From Gemmatimonadota bacterium (GTDB lineage: Bacteria; Gemmatimonadota; Gemmatimonadetes; Gemmatimonadales; Gemmatimonadaceae), in the NCBI GenBank assembly GCA_021413975.1, contig JAIOPJ010000036.1, positions 54,412 through 118,411 of the forward strand: 64,000 nt of DNA, written 5' to 3'. The notes beneath the pieces were generated by a model. That model had not been told where the DNA came from and searched no databases. It worked only from the letters and a program-made list of their open reading frames with translations. Below, in pieces: positions 1 through 8,461 of this stretch. How positions within the stretch are numbered: the stretch's first letter is position 1; each line of letters begins with the position of its first letter. The position numbers and the translations under genes are program-made.

Positions 1-1512
1 CTGGTGCTGCGCCGCGCGGGCGTGCTGGTCCAGGGGCTCGACTTCGACTCGATGCTCGCGAGCTACGTGCTCGACCCGAGCCGCCGCTCGCATGCGCTCG
101 ATGCGCTCTCCGTCGAGTTCCTCGGCGTCGCGATGACCGGCTACGACGAACTCTGCGGCAAGGGGAAGCAACAGATCCCGTACGACGAGGTCCCGATCGT
201 CGCCGGACGCGACTACTCCTGCGCCGACAGCGACATCACGCTGCGCCTGCGCGCGCTGCTGGAACCTCGGCTCGTCGATCATGAGGTGGGCGCACTCCTG
301 CGCGAGGTGGAGCTTCCCCTCGTCGACGTGCTCGCCGAGATGGAGTGGACGGGCGTGACCATCGACGTCCCCTGGTTCCATTCGCTCAAGACGCGCTTCG
401 AGGCCGCGCGCCGGGAGCTCGAGCGACAGATCCACGGCGAGGCGGGCGAGGAGTTCAACGTCGCGTCCAACCAACAGCTGCGCGCGATCCTCTTCGAGAA
501 GCTCGGGCTGCCGGTCAAGAAGAAGACCGCGACCGGCCCGAGCACCGACGCGAGCGTGTTGCAGGAGCTCGCCGACGAGGGGCACACGCTCCCGGGCCTG
601 CTCATGGAGTACCGCGAGCTCGCGAAGCTCGAGAACACCTACCTCGACACCCTTCCCTCGCTGGTGAACCCGCGCACCGGGCGCCTGCACACGTCGTTCA
701 ACCAGACGGTCGCGAGCACCGGCCGCCTCTCGTCGAGCGACCCGAACCTGCAGAACATCCCGATCCGTCGCGAACTCGGGAAGGACATCCGCCGCGGGTT
801 CATCCCGCGCGCGGGATGGCGCTTCATGGCGGCGGACTACTCGCAGATCGAGCTGCGCCTGCTCGCCCACCTCTCGCACGACCCGGCGTTCGTCGAGGCG
901 TTCCGCGCCGGGGGCGACATCCACCGCCAGACGGCGAGCGTGATCTTCGACGTGCCGCTGGAACTCGTGACGAGCGAGATGCGCGGCCGCGCCAAGACGA
1001 TCAACTTCGCGACCATCTACGGACAGGGCGCTCACGCGCTCTCGCGCCAGCTCAAGGTCGAGCATGCCGAGGCGAAGGCCTTCATCGAGACCTACTTCGT
1101 GCGCTTCGCCGGCGTGCGGCGGTGGCTCGATGCCTCGGTGGAGCAGGCGCGCACGCGCGGGTACGTCGAGACGATCTTCCATCGCCGGCGCTACATCCCC
1201 GAGATCCTCGACCGCAACTTCAACACCCGGGCCTTCGGCGAGCGCCTGTCGCAGAACTCCCCGATCCAGGGATCGGCCGCCGACCTCATCAAGGTCGCGA
1301 TGATCCGCATACAGCACGGCCTGCGCCGCGCGCCGCTGCAGGCGCAGATGCTGCTCCAGGTGCACGACGAACTCGTCTTCGAGTTCCCGCCGCACGAGGA
1401 GGAGCCCTTGCGTGAGCTGGTGGAGCGCGAGATGACCACCGCGATCGCACTCGACGTGCCCTTGGTGGTCGACATCGGCACGGGCGTGAACTGGCTCGAG
1501 GCCAAGGCCTAG
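1..1512 (+). CDS. polA: DNA polymerase I, C-terminal part (5' end outside window)
   Basis: Replicative repair polymerase that removes primers and fills gaps. The gene enters from before base 1, so only the last 503 residues are visible: the end of the 3'-5' exonuclease-like domain and the complete polymerase domain. A Tyr-x3-Asp exonuclease III-type motif (YSCAD) is still present near residue 70, so the exonuclease site may not be fully degenerate. Polymerase motif A (DYSQIELRLL) lies near residue 279, motif B (RGRAKTINFATIYG) near 329-342 and motif C (QVHDELVFE) near 453-461. All are canonical for family A. The reading frame ends with TAG, followed by a stem-loop. Confidence 0.97.
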   Translation: MVLRRAGVLVQGLDFDSMLASYVLDPSRRSHALDALSVEFLGVAMTGYDELCGKGKQQIPYDEVPIVAGRDYSCADSDITLRLRALLEPRLVDHEVGALLREVELPLVDVLAEMEWTGVTIDVPWFHSLKTRFEAARRELERQIHGEAGEEFNVASNQQLRAILFEKLGLPVKKKTATGPSTDASVLQELADEGHTLPGLLMEYRELAKLENTYLDTLPSLVNPRTGRLHTSFNQTVASTGRLSSSDPNLQNIPIRRELGKDIRRGFIPRAGWRFMAADYSQIELRLLAHLSHDPAFVEAFRAGGDIHRQTASVIFDVPLELVTSEMRGRAKTINFATIYGQGAHALSRQLKVEHAEAKAFIETYFVRFAGVRRWLDASVEQARTRGYVETIFHRRRYIPEILDRNFNTRAFGERLSQNSPIQGSAADLIKVAMIRIQHGLRRAPLQAQMLLQVHDELVFEFPPHEEEPLRELVEREMTTAIALDVPLVVDIGTGVNWLEAKA

Positions 1513-1615
1513 ACCGGCCGGCCGGGGACGAACCGTTGCAGTATGCGAGGCCAATCGTCTCCTGCCGTAGTGAAAGCGAGCCAGTCACGACCCGAGTTGC
1601 GCCGTAACCGCTTTG

Positions 1616-1664
1616 ATGGCAAGATGTTCACGCCGGGGGGCGCCTCCGGTCCCCGTCTTGCCAT
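1616..1664 (+). terminator. Stem-loop downstream of polA
   Basis: The 9-bp arms ATGGCAAGA (1616-1624) and TCTTGCCAT (1656-1664) enclose a very GC-rich inner sequence and are followed by ATTGTT. The position about 100 bp after the polA stop suggests an intrinsic terminator. The interior is too long for a textbook terminator, so this remains a candidate. Confidence 0.45.
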
Positions 1665-1770
1665 ATTGTTAGACGAGCAGAACGTCAGGTTCTGGACCGT
1701 GTCACATTTCTTGTGATGTGCCTCACGCTCCCCGTTGGTCGCACTCTTCCCCGAGGAACGTCAGAACCAG

Positions 1771-2154
1771 ATGGCCTCTCGTCGCGGCTTCACCCTCATC
1801 GAGCTGCTCATCGTCGTCGTGATCATCGGCATCCTTGCCACGATCGCGGTGCCGAAGTTCAAGGCGACCAAAGGGCGGGCCTACGCCGCGAGCCTCCGGG
1901 GTGATTTGCACAACCTCGCGACTGCCGAGGAGGCGTACTTCTTCCAGTCGGCCAGCTACACCGCCGACACCTCGCGTCTCGCCTTCCGGACGACGAACGG
2001 CGTGCTCGTGACGATCGTCGAAGCGACGACCGGCGGGTGGGCCGCGATCGCGACGCACCCCCTGTCGTATCCGCTGACGTGCGCGCTCTTCAACGGGAAC
2101 ATCGCCACTCCGCCGTCACCGGCGACCGCAGAGGGAGTCATCACCTGTCAGTGA
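1771..2154 (+). CDS. Type IV pilin-like protein with prepilin N-terminus
   Basis: A 127-residue protein starting at the ATG that follows a GAGGAA ribosome-binding site. A TTG 36 bp upstream is also in frame but would put a long tail before the leader. The N-terminus MASRRG/FTLIELLIVV is a class III prepilin peptidase signal: cleavage after Gly6, Phe +1, Glu +5, then a hydrophobic helix to about residue 28. This predicts export and assembly as a pilin or pseudopilin. The globular part (about 95 residues) has two cysteines (PLTC..., VITCQ), the last two residues from the end, that could form the usual C-terminal disulfide loop. It lacks nearby pilus assembly genes and is translationally coupled to the next gene. 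Confidence 0.85.
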   Translation: MASRRGFTLIELLIVVVIIGILATIAVPKFKATKGRAYAASLRGDLHNLATAEEAYFFQSASYTADTSRLAFRTTNGVLVTIVEATTGGWAAIATHPLSYPLTCALFNGNIATPPSPATAEGVITCQ

Positions 2155-2483
2155 GTGGGTCGGGTGGTGTGCCGTTCCCGCCGATCCCTCCGCCGAAGGA
2201 CCTCGCGGCACTGCAGCTCGAATGGTCCGAGTTCCCCGATCGTCGCGACGGGATGATCCACGCCATGAGTGGTGGGCTCTGGCTCCATCGACATCTCTGG
2301 TTCGGCAGACGGCTCGCGCACCTCGTGTCGTGCGATCGCGACCGGTTGCTCGCGTGGGGACGCCGCGTGGGGATCCCCGACGAGCGGCTGCAGCATCATC
2401 CGTTGAAGGATCCTCGCGACGGCATCCGCCGTGAGGCCTGGCACTGGGACCTCGGCGGTCCGTATCTCCCACCACCCCGATGA
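2151..2483 (+). CDS. Small conserved-looking protein, possibly DUF4031-like
   Basis: A 110-residue reading frame that I support mainly by architecture. Its GTG start overlaps the pilin-like gene's TGA in a GTGA tetranucleotide, and its TGA overlaps the next ATG in ATGA, so the three genes look translationally coupled. The middle segment (RRLAHLVSCDRDRLLAWGRR and the following histidine-rich part) vaguely resembles DUF4031 proteins, which have a HL(I/V)SD helix followed by a conserved HxD region. That similarity is weak. It has no signal peptide or membrane segment and seven tryptophans. An internal ATG at 2253 would give a shorter product. Confidence 0.5.
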   Translation: MSGSGGVPFPPIPPPKDLAALQLEWSEFPDRRDGMIHAMSGGLWLHRHLWFGRRLAHLVSCDRDRLLAWGRRVGIPDERLQHHPLKDPRDGIRREAWHWDLGGPYLPPPR

Positions 2484-3214
2484 GCGTCCGTCTTCGGTGC
2501 GCTCTGCTGCTCGCGTTCCTGACGGCCTGCGGGGATCGCGCCGCCGACGTGAAGCCACGCCTGGAGGCCCCGCCTTCCGTGGCGTCGCCGGCAAGTGACG
2601 GCGCGACGCCGGCGGCGGCCCCGAGTGCCGTGCCGATGCCGGTCGCGTTCCTAACCGCCTGTCTGGCCGGGGATCCCGTTGCGGGGACCCCGTGGTCGAT
2701 CGCTCGGGTCGACAGCGCGCTCACCGCGTTCACGCTCGAGTCGATCGAGGCCCTGCCGACGAGGGATTCCGCCCGGCTCGCCGCTCGCGTCGCGCGCACC
2801 GTCGACGTGCTGCCGAGTGACACCACACTCGCGGACTTCCGAGGTCTTCCCGTTTCCGTGCGTGCCGCCTGGCGTTTCGCCGCGGCCCCCGGCGACACGA
2901 TCGTCGCGGCGCTCGTCGCCCGCCGACTGCCCATGGAATCGAATCCGCTCGAGGAGCTCTTCTTCCTCGTGGCCGTACCGGGACAGCGGCAGGGCGTGCG
3001 CGAGCCCCTCATCGAGGCTTGGGTCACGCGGGAGGTCGCGCCCGAGGAGACGGTGACCGTGCGCGAACTCCTTGCCGCCTTCGCCTCCGGAGACGTGGTC
3101 ACGCTGGTCCTCGGCCACGAGACCGCGGATGGCGTGCGAACGGAACTGCTCTCGCGTCGCGCCGGCATCTGGCGTGTCGAGTGGACCGGGCCGCTGCCGA
3201 CCTGCGCGCCGTGA
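2480..3214 (+). CDS. Predicted lipoprotein of unknown function
   Basis: A 244-residue protein beginning with the ATG of an ATGA overlap with the preceding gene. The N-terminus (MSVRLRCALLLAFLTAC) is a lipoprotein signal peptide with lipobox LTAC and predicted lipidation at Cys17. An Ala/Pro-rich linker to about residue 55 follows. The rest is acidic and soluble, with no family motif that I recognise. It is the third gene of a cassette after a pilin-like gene, so a role at the cell envelope is possible, but this is only inferred from position. It converges on an ABC permease gene with a shared terminator between them. Confidence 0.75.
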   Translation: MSVRLRCALLLAFLTACGDRAADVKPRLEAPPSVASPASDGATPAAAPSAVPMPVAFLTACLAGDPVAGTPWSIARVDSALTAFTLESIEALPTRDSARLAARVARTVDVLPSDTTLADFRGLPVSVRAAWRFAAAPGDTIVAALVARRLPMESNPLEELFFLVAVPGQRQGVREPLIEAWVTREVAPEETVTVRELLAAFASGDVVTLVLGHETADGVRTELLSRRAGIWRVEWTGPLPTCAP

Positions 3215-3220
3215 ACGCGG

Positions 3221-3251
3221 CGGGCGCTCCTCAACGCCTCAGGAGCGCCCG
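3221..3251. terminator. Bidirectional terminator between convergent genes
   Basis: The inverted repeat CGGGCGCTCCT / AGGAGCGCCCG (11-bp arms, 9-nt loop) lies between the lipoprotein stop and the permease gene arriving from the other strand. It overlaps the last codons of the permease. It can act on both transcripts. Confidence 0.7.
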
Positions 3252-4147
3252 AGTCCCGCCGGGGCCGTGGCCCGGCCGCGCAGCAGCGCGAGCAGGGCGA
3301 GCGTCAGGACGTAGGGCAGCGCGATGAACAGCTGATAGGGCAGCGACCACCCAAGCGACTGGAAGAGATACTGCAGGGCGAAGGCGGCGCCGAACACGAG
3401 CGCGGCGAGTGCGGTGCCGAACGCCGACCAGCGCCCCATCACGACGATCGCGATCGCGATGAATCCCCGACCGGCGCTCATCCCTTCGCTGAATGTCCCG
3501 ACCTGTGCGAGCACGAGCGTCGCGCCACAGAGCCCGCCCATCGCACCGGCCACGAGCAACGCGCCCCAGCGGATCCGGCGCGGCGCCGCCCCGGCCGCCT
3601 CGGCCGCTTCCTCGTTCTCGCCCGTCGCCCGCAGCGCGAGCCCGGCATGCGTGCTCCGTAGCCACCAGGCGAGGCACGGCACGAGCGCGTAGAGCGCATA
3701 CGTCGGCACGGTCTGACGGAAGAGCGCCGGGCCGATCAGCGGGATCGCCGAGAGTCCGGGGATCGCGAGCGGTGCGATCGTCGAGATCGAGAGTCCGGCG
3801 CCACCGGTGCCATACAGCCCGCGGTAGATGGCACCCGTGAGCCCGAGCCCGAGCATGCTCACCGCGGTCCCGGCGATGATCTGGTCGGTGCGCAGGTCGA
3901 CCACGAAGAACGCGAAGACGGCGGTGAGTGCGATCCCCGCGGCCATTCCTCCGGCGAATCCGGCCACGGGACCGCCCACACCCGACGCCACCAGTGCGCC
4001 CAGGCAACCGGCGATGATCGCGCCCTCGAGGCCGAGGTTGATCACGCCCGCACGTTCGGCCACCAGCTCGCCGAGCGCCGCGAACGCGAGCGGGGTGGCG
4101 GTGCGCACGGCGGCTTCGAGGAACGGGACGAGGATCACCTCGATCAT
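3239..4147 (-). CDS. ABC transporter permease, nucleoside (NupQ/YufQ) type
   Basis: Inner-membrane subunit of an ABC importer of the BPL_dp_transp_2 family (RbsC/NupQ class). The 302-residue protein starts at the ATG of an ATGA overlap with the upstream permease gene. It opens with PLAFAALGELVAERAGVINLGLEGAI, whose sequence around NLGLEG is the family hallmark of purine-nucleoside type permeases. About eight to ten hydrophobic segments follow. It ends in a positively charged cytoplasmic tail. The second permease, the duplicated ATPase and the BMP lipoprotein lie upstream in the same operon, so substrate specificity for nucleosides or their bases is likely. The exact substrate cannot be read from the sequence. 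Confidence 0.88.
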   Translation of the reverse strand: MIEVILVPFLEAAVRTATPLAFAALGELVAERAGVINLGLEGAIIAGCLGALVASGVGGPVAGFAGGMAAGIALTAVFAFFVVDLRTDQIIAGTAVSMLGLGLTGAIYRGLYGTGGAGLSISTIAPLAIPGLSAIPLIGPALFRQTVPTYALYALVPCLAWWLRSTHAGLALRATGENEEAAEAAGAAPRRIRWGALLVAGAMGGLCGATLVLAQVGTFSEGMSAGRGFIAIAIVVMGRWSAFGTALAALVFGAAFALQYLFQSLGWSLPYQLFIALPYVLTLALLALLRGRATAPAGLGRS

Positions 4148-5103
4148 GCGGCCTCCGGCCGTGCGACGATTCGTCGCGCACGCACCCGGTCGCGCACATG
4201 CGCCCCCGCGAGCACACCGAGGATGGTGAGCGCGACGAAGACCTGTGCGATCACGGCGGGGACGCCGGCGTCGCGCTGCATCGCGGCGGCGCCGGCCTCG
4301 AGGGCGCCGAAGAAGACCGCACTCACCACCACCCAGCGCGGGTCGAGTCGCGCGAGCAGCGCGACGGCGATCGCGGTGTATCCGTAGCCCGGCGAGATCC
4401 CCTCGTAGAGCGCCCAGGTCACGCCGCCCACCTCGGATGCACCGGCGAGGCCTGCGCAGGCACCGCTCACCAGGAAGACCGCGAACGTCGTGCGTGCGAC
4501 GTCCACCCCACCCGCACTCGCCGCGGCGCGCGCCCCGGCGCCGACCACGCGCACGCGGAAACCGCTCGCCGTGCGGGCGAGCCAGAACCGGCTCACCGTC
4601 GCCAGCAGCAGCCCGAGCGCGAAGCCGAGGTGCAATCGCTGACCCTGCAGGAGGAACGGCCAGCGCGCGCTCGCGGCGATGGTCGAGGACTGTGGATAGA
4701 TGCCGGTGGGTTCCTGCAGCGGACCGCGCACGACCCAGCTGAGCAACGCGAGCGCGATGAAGTTCAGCATCAGCGAGCTGATCACTTCGAGCACGCCATA
4801 TCGGCGCCGCAAGGTGGCCGCGATGCCGGCCCAGGCCGCGCCCGCCATCATGCCTCCGAGCGCCATCGCGGTCACCGTCACGATCCGCGGCATCGCACCG
4901 AGCCATTGGGCGAGCGCTGTCGCCGCGATCGCCCCCGCGATCAACTGCCCCTCGGCGCCGATGTTGAGCACGCCGGCGCGGAATGCCAGTGCCACCGCGA
5001 GGCCCACGAGCACCAGCGGCGTCGCGCGCACGAGCGTCGCCGACCAGAACGCGTACGACGATCCGAAGGCGCCGTCCCAGAGTGCGACCAGGGCGTCCAT
5101 CAC
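4144..5103 (-). CDS. ABC transporter permease, nucleoside (NupP/YufP) type
   Basis: Second transmembrane subunit of the nucleoside-type importer, 319 residues, multipass. It contains LAVALAFRAGVLNIGAEGQL near the N-terminus, where NIGAEGQ is the counterpart of the NLGLEG motif in the partner permease. That pairing is typical of NupP/NupQ and YufP/YufQ couples. Its start overlaps the ATPase stop and its stop overlaps the other permease start, both by 4 bp, which suggests coupled synthesis of the heterodimeric channel. Confidence 0.88.
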   Translation of the reverse strand: MMDALVALWDGAFGSSYAFWSATLVRATPLVLVGLAVALAFRAGVLNIGAEGQLIAGAIAATALAQWLGAMPRIVTVTAMALGGMMAGAAWAGIAATLRRRYGVLEVISSLMLNFIALALLSWVVRGPLQEPTGIYPQSSTIAASARWPFLLQGQRLHLGFALGLLLATVSRFWLARTASGFRVRVVGAGARAAASAGGVDVARTTFAVFLVSGACAGLAGASEVGGVTWALYEGISPGYGYTAIAVALLARLDPRWVVVSAVFFGALEAGAAAMQRDAGVPAVIAQVFVALTILGVLAGAHVRDRVRARRIVARPEAA

Positions 5104-6563
5104 GGCGCCCCGAGCAACGCGCGCGCGTACGGGGTGAGGTCCTCGGGGTCCGACGCCGGCGTCACCTCGCGCACCGAGCCGTTGAAGCAGGCCACGACAC
5201 GCGTTGCCACGGCGAGGACCTCGTCGAGGTCGCTCGAGTACATGACGACCGCCGGTGGCGGCGAGCCGCCCGCGCGCGCGATCTCGTCGAGCACGCGCGC
5301 CGAGGCGCGAAGGTCGAGGCCCCGCGTCGGGTTCTCGGCCACGAGGGCCGATCCGGCCAGGTGGCGCTCGCGGCCCACGACGAACTTCTGCTGATTGCCG
5401 CCCGAGAGCGCGCGCGCCGGTGACTCGGGGCCGTCCGCGCGCACGTCGAGGTCGCGCAGGATCCCGGTGGTCGCGTGACGCATCGCCTCCCAGGGCAGCC
5501 TGCCGTGCGCCGCGCCCGCGCGGGCGAGCGCGAGATTCTCGGTGAGCGTGAGCTCCGGGATCAGTGCGTCGTGCAGCCGGTCCTCGGGGATGAAGCCCAC
5601 ACGCGCCGGCCGTGTCGCGCGGCCCCGCGTCGGCTCGAGCCGACCGGCGAGGATCCGCAGCAACTCGTGCTGTCCCGCGCCCTCCACCCCGATCACCCCG
5701 ACGACCTCACCGGCCCGCACGTCGAGCGTCACGTCGCGGAGACGCGTCACGCCTCGTGCGTCGACGTAGTCGACGCCATCGAGGTGCAGCACCGGCTCGG
5801 CATCGGTCGGGATCATGGGGCTCGGCCGGCTCGCATGGAGCGCCGGTCCCGCCTCGCCGACGAGCGCGGCGATCACCTGCGTCTCCGTCACTCCGCCACG
5901 GCTTCCCGCGAGCACGGTGCGTCCGCGTCGCAGGACCGTGATGTCGTCGGCGAACTCCAGCGCGTCACGGAGCTTGTGGGTGATCAGCACGATCGTGCCG
6001 CCGCCGGCGGCGAAACGACGGGACCATCGCAGCAGGTCGGCGCCCTCCGACGGCGAGAGCACGGCGGTCGGCTCATCGAGGATCAGCAGGCGCGCGTCAT
6101 GTGCGAGGGCCTTGATGATCTCGAGACGTTGCTGCGCGCCGACGGGCAGGTCGGCGACACGTGACTCCGGCTCGAGCACGAGTCCCGAGTCCTTCGCGAT
6201 CGCCGCGATCCGCTTCGTCGTCGCGTCGCGGTCGAAGCGTCCCCGTCCGCCGAGCGCGACGTTCTCGGCGACCGTCATCGCCGGTACGAGCATGAAGTGC
6301 TGATGCACCATGCCCATGCCGAGGGCGATGCCGTCACGGCTCGAGCGCAGGGTGGTGCGCACGCCGTTCACCCAGAGCTCCCCGGCGTCGGGAGCGAGCA
6401 GGCCGAAGGCGATCCGCATCAACGTGGTCTTGCCGGCGCCGTTCTCGCCGAGCAACGCGTGGATCGTGCCGCGGCGGACCGTGCACGATGCGCCGTCGAG
6501 GGCGACCGTACGCCCGAAGGACCGGCGCACGTCACGGAGGACGAGCGCATCGGACCCGCTCAC
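5100..6563 (-). CDS. ABC transporter ATPase with two cassettes (NupO/YufO type)
   Basis: A 487-residue protein that energises the importer. It starts at GTG 6563, in a GTGA overlap with the Nif3 stop; the frame is open further upstream but that sequence is antisense-like. Two nucleotide-binding cassettes are arranged in tandem. The first has Walker A GENGAGKTT at residues 39-47 and a signature variant PVGAQQRLEI. The second has a degenerate Walker A (GVEGAGQHE, no Lys) but a strong signature SGGNQQKFVVGRE, the usual asymmetric arrangement of sugar/nucleoside importers. It resembles YufO of the guanosine importer in Bacillus. Confidence 0.9.
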   Translation of the reverse strand: MSGSDALVLRDVRRSFGRTVALDGASCTVRRGTIHALLGENGAGKTTLMRIAFGLLAPDAGELWVNGVRTTLRSSRDGIALGMGMVHQHFMLVPAMTVAENVALGGRGRFDRDATTKRIAAIAKDSGLVLEPESRVADLPVGAQQRLEIIKALAHDARLLILDEPTAVLSPSEGADLLRWSRRFAAGGGTIVLITHKLRDALEFADDITVLRRGRTVLAGSRGGVTETQVIAALVGEAGPALHASRPSPMIPTDAEPVLHLDGVDYVDARGVTRLRDVTLDVRAGEVVGVIGVEGAGQHELLRILAGRLEPTRGRATRPARVGFIPEDRLHDALIPELTLTENLALARAGAAHGRLPWEAMRHATTGILRDLDVRADGPESPARALSGGNQQKFVVGRERHLAGSALVAENPTRGLDLRASARVLDEIARAGGSPPPAVVMYSSDLDEVLAVATRVVACFNGSVREVTPASDPEDLTPYARALLGAP

Positions 6564-7339
6564 AGTCCGGTGGGCGAGTGGACGAAGTCCCAGGGCAACG
6601 CGAATCGGTCGCTCAGGTGCGCGGCGAGTGCGCGCACGCCGAGCGTCTCGGTCGCGTAGTGACCGGCGTAGATGATCACGAGGCCGCGCTCCGGAGCGTC
6701 CACCGCGCTCCAATGCGGGCCCTCGCCGACGATCAACGTGTCCACGCCGGTCGCGTACGCCTCGCGAAGAGTCTCCACCTGCGCGCCGGCACCTGAACAG
6801 ATCGCCCACCGTCGCGTGCGGTGCCCGGTCGGGATCGACGAGGCGACCGCGTGGTGACCCAGGGGAGCCGCCCAGGCACGCACGCGGTCGATCAACGCGG
6901 CGGTGCCGAGGTCCGACTCACCGCGCACGCCGCAGTCGATCTGCTGATACCGTGCATAACCGCCACTCACCGCGAGGCCGAGCTCGCCGGCGAGCAGCCG
7001 CGAGTTGCCGAAGGTCGCGTGCGCATCGAGCGGCAGGTGCGCGGAGTACACGGCGATGTCGGCGGCGAGCAGGGTGCGTACCCGGGCGAGGTGCGGTCCG
7101 ACGAGGGGCTGCAGCCCGCCCCAGAAGAGTCCGTGATGCACGAGGAGCAGGTTGGCGCCTGCCGCGGCCGCCGCGTCGATCGTCCGTTGCGAGCAGTCGA
7201 CCGCCGCCGCGATCCTCCGGACGGGCCCACGGTGCGCGACCTGGATGCCGTTCAGCGCCGCCGGGTAGTCGGGCGTGCCCGCGATGTCGAGCAACGCATC
7301 GAGATGCGCAGCGATCGTCGCGAGCGAGGGCTCGGTCAC
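6560..7339 (-). CDS. Nif3/DUF34 family dinuclear metal-binding protein
   Basis: A 259-residue member of the NIF3/YbgI/DUF34 family, often annotated as GTP cyclohydrolase 1 type 2, though the true role is poorly defined. The N-terminal half carries VDCSQRTIDAAAAAGANLLL followed by VHHGLFWGG, where the His pair is part of the dimetal site. The C-terminal half has IYAGHYATETLGVRAL, whose His and Glu complete the site. The length fits the short form without the inserted PII-like domain. It sits between the BMP lipoprotein and the ATPase genes, with GTGA overlaps at both ends, so it is co-translated with a nucleoside-type importer. This is an unusual context for the family. Confidence 0.9.
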   Translation of the reverse strand: MTEPSLATIAAHLDALLDIAGTPDYPAALNGIQVAHRGPVRRIAAAVDCSQRTIDAAAAAGANLLLVHHGLFWGGLQPLVGPHLARVRTLLAADIAVYSAHLPLDAHATFGNSRLLAGELGLAVSGGYARYQQIDCGVRGESDLGTAALIDRVRAWAAPLGHHAVASSIPTGHRTRRWAICSGAGAQVETLREAYATGVDTLIVGEGPHWSAVDAPERGLVIIYAGHYATETLGVRALAAHLSDRFALPWDFVHSPTGL

Positions 7340-8358
7340 GGTGTTGGCCCGGTGGGGAGCGTGAGTTGATGACGGGCGAAGCGCGCCCGCGTCGAATCGA
7401 TCCGCGCTGTCGTCGCCGCAGGGAGCACGGCGACCGCCGGGTTCGGGACCCAGCGCACCACGTCGCTCGAAGTGTCGAGACGCACGATGCGCGGCGAGAA
7501 TGCACCGGCCTTCACCTCGCGTGCCACGAGCAGGAATGCGTGCGGCAGGTCGATCACCACGGAGCCGAGGGTGACCGTGGGGGCGACCCCGTTCTGGTCG
7601 GCGTTCGCGCCGATGATCCAGACTCCTTTCGATTCGCGCACGGCCTGGAAGACGCCGAGTCCGGCGGCATCGGCGTTCTGGAAGATGACGTCCGCGCGCC
7701 GTGCGATCTGGGCGAGCGCCTGTTCCTTGCCGGCGCCGGCATCGTCCCAGTTCCCGATGAAGGCGCCAAGGACGGAGATGTCCGGGCGCACGGCGCGGGC
7801 TCCGGCCGCGAACGCGGTGAAGCTGGCGGTGACCGGCGGGAGCTCGGTTCCGCCGATCGTGCCGAGCACTCCGGTCTTCGAGACGGCTGCGGCCGCCATT
7901 CCCGCCAGATAGGAGGGTTCGTCGAACGCGAACGAGAGCGCTGCGATGTTCGGTCCTACGCCGGTGCCGCCGGTGGTCACATACATGGTCTTCGGATACT
8001 CAGGGCCGACCCGCTGCGCGGCGTCCTGGAACTCGAACCCATGTCCGATGACGAGCGCGTACCCTTGCGCCCCGTACTGGCGGAAGTTCTCCTCGAACTC
8101 GGCGGGGGTCTTGGTCTGGATGTGACTGATCTCGGCGCCGAGCGAATCGCGGATCCGTTCGAGACCCTGATAGGCGGAGGAGTTCCACGCCTGATCGGTG
8201 ATCGGGCCCGGGGTCAGAAGGGCGACGCGAAACGCGTTCTCTCCACTGGACGCGCTCTCCCGGGACGCGCACGCGCCTCCAAAAAGCACGGCGCTGTGGA
8301 TAACGAGCATCGACCGCGCGATACCGGACAATCGATAGCCATGCAAACCGTTATACAT
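7336..8358 (-). CDS. BMP-family (BmpA/PnrA-like) substrate-binding lipoprotein
   Basis: Periplasmic receptor for the ABC importer encoded downstream. The mature part begins after a putative lipobox (FGGAC) and shows the BMP-family opening VALLTPGPITDQAWNSSAYQG, in which the Asp and the Trp/Asn/Ser region line the nucleoside pocket in PnrA. I prefer ATG 8358 (340 residues), because the ATG at 8310 would leave no positively charged n-region. Neither start has a clear ribosome-binding site. The sequence upstream is AT-rich and holds two DnaA boxes, one inside the first codons. The stop overlaps the Nif3 start by 4 bp. Confidence 0.85.
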   Translation of the reverse strand: MYNGLHGYRLSGIARSMLVIHSAVLFGGACASRESASSGENAFRVALLTPGPITDQAWNSSAYQGLERIRDSLGAEISHIQTKTPAEFEENFRQYGAQGYALVIGHGFEFQDAAQRVGPEYPKTMYVTTGGTGVGPNIAALSFAFDEPSYLAGMAAAAVSKTGVLGTIGGTELPPVTASFTAFAAGARAVRPDISVLGAFIGNWDDAGAGKEQALAQIARRADVIFQNADAAGLGVFQAVRESKGVWIIGANADQNGVAPTVTLGSVVIDLPHAFLLVAREVKAGAFSPRIVRLDTSSDVVRWVPNPAVAVLPAATTARIDSTRARFARHQLTLPTGPTP

Positions 8359-8416
8359 AATGTCGTTAACAGACAAAAGAAAACATATGAATAAAGCCAA
8401 CAAAAACTGTGGATAA
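8295..8416. other. oriC: Candidate replication origin: two exact DnaA boxes and AT-rich stretch
   Basis: Two copies of the perfect DnaA box, read here as TGTGGATAA (complement TTATCCACA), occur at 8295-8303 and 8408-8416. Between them, 8349-8408 is only about 28% GC by hand count, in a window that is about two thirds GC, so it could be a DNA-unwinding element. A one-mismatch box (TTATACATA) lies at 8351-8359. The location next to parAB-parS and within about 8 kb of mnmG is typical of bacterial origins. No dnaA gene is in the window, and only two strong boxes are present, so this may be a DnaA-binding locus rather than the origin itself. Confidence 0.5.
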
Positions 8417-8461
8417 TCAAGAATTCGGAGTTCCAGCCGACTCGTTAGTGGCTCGAAACTG

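Noticed and set aside
4691..4699. A third DnaA-box-like 9-mer (TGTGGATAG)
   Set aside because: One mismatch, isolated, and inside a permease gene far from the other boxes.
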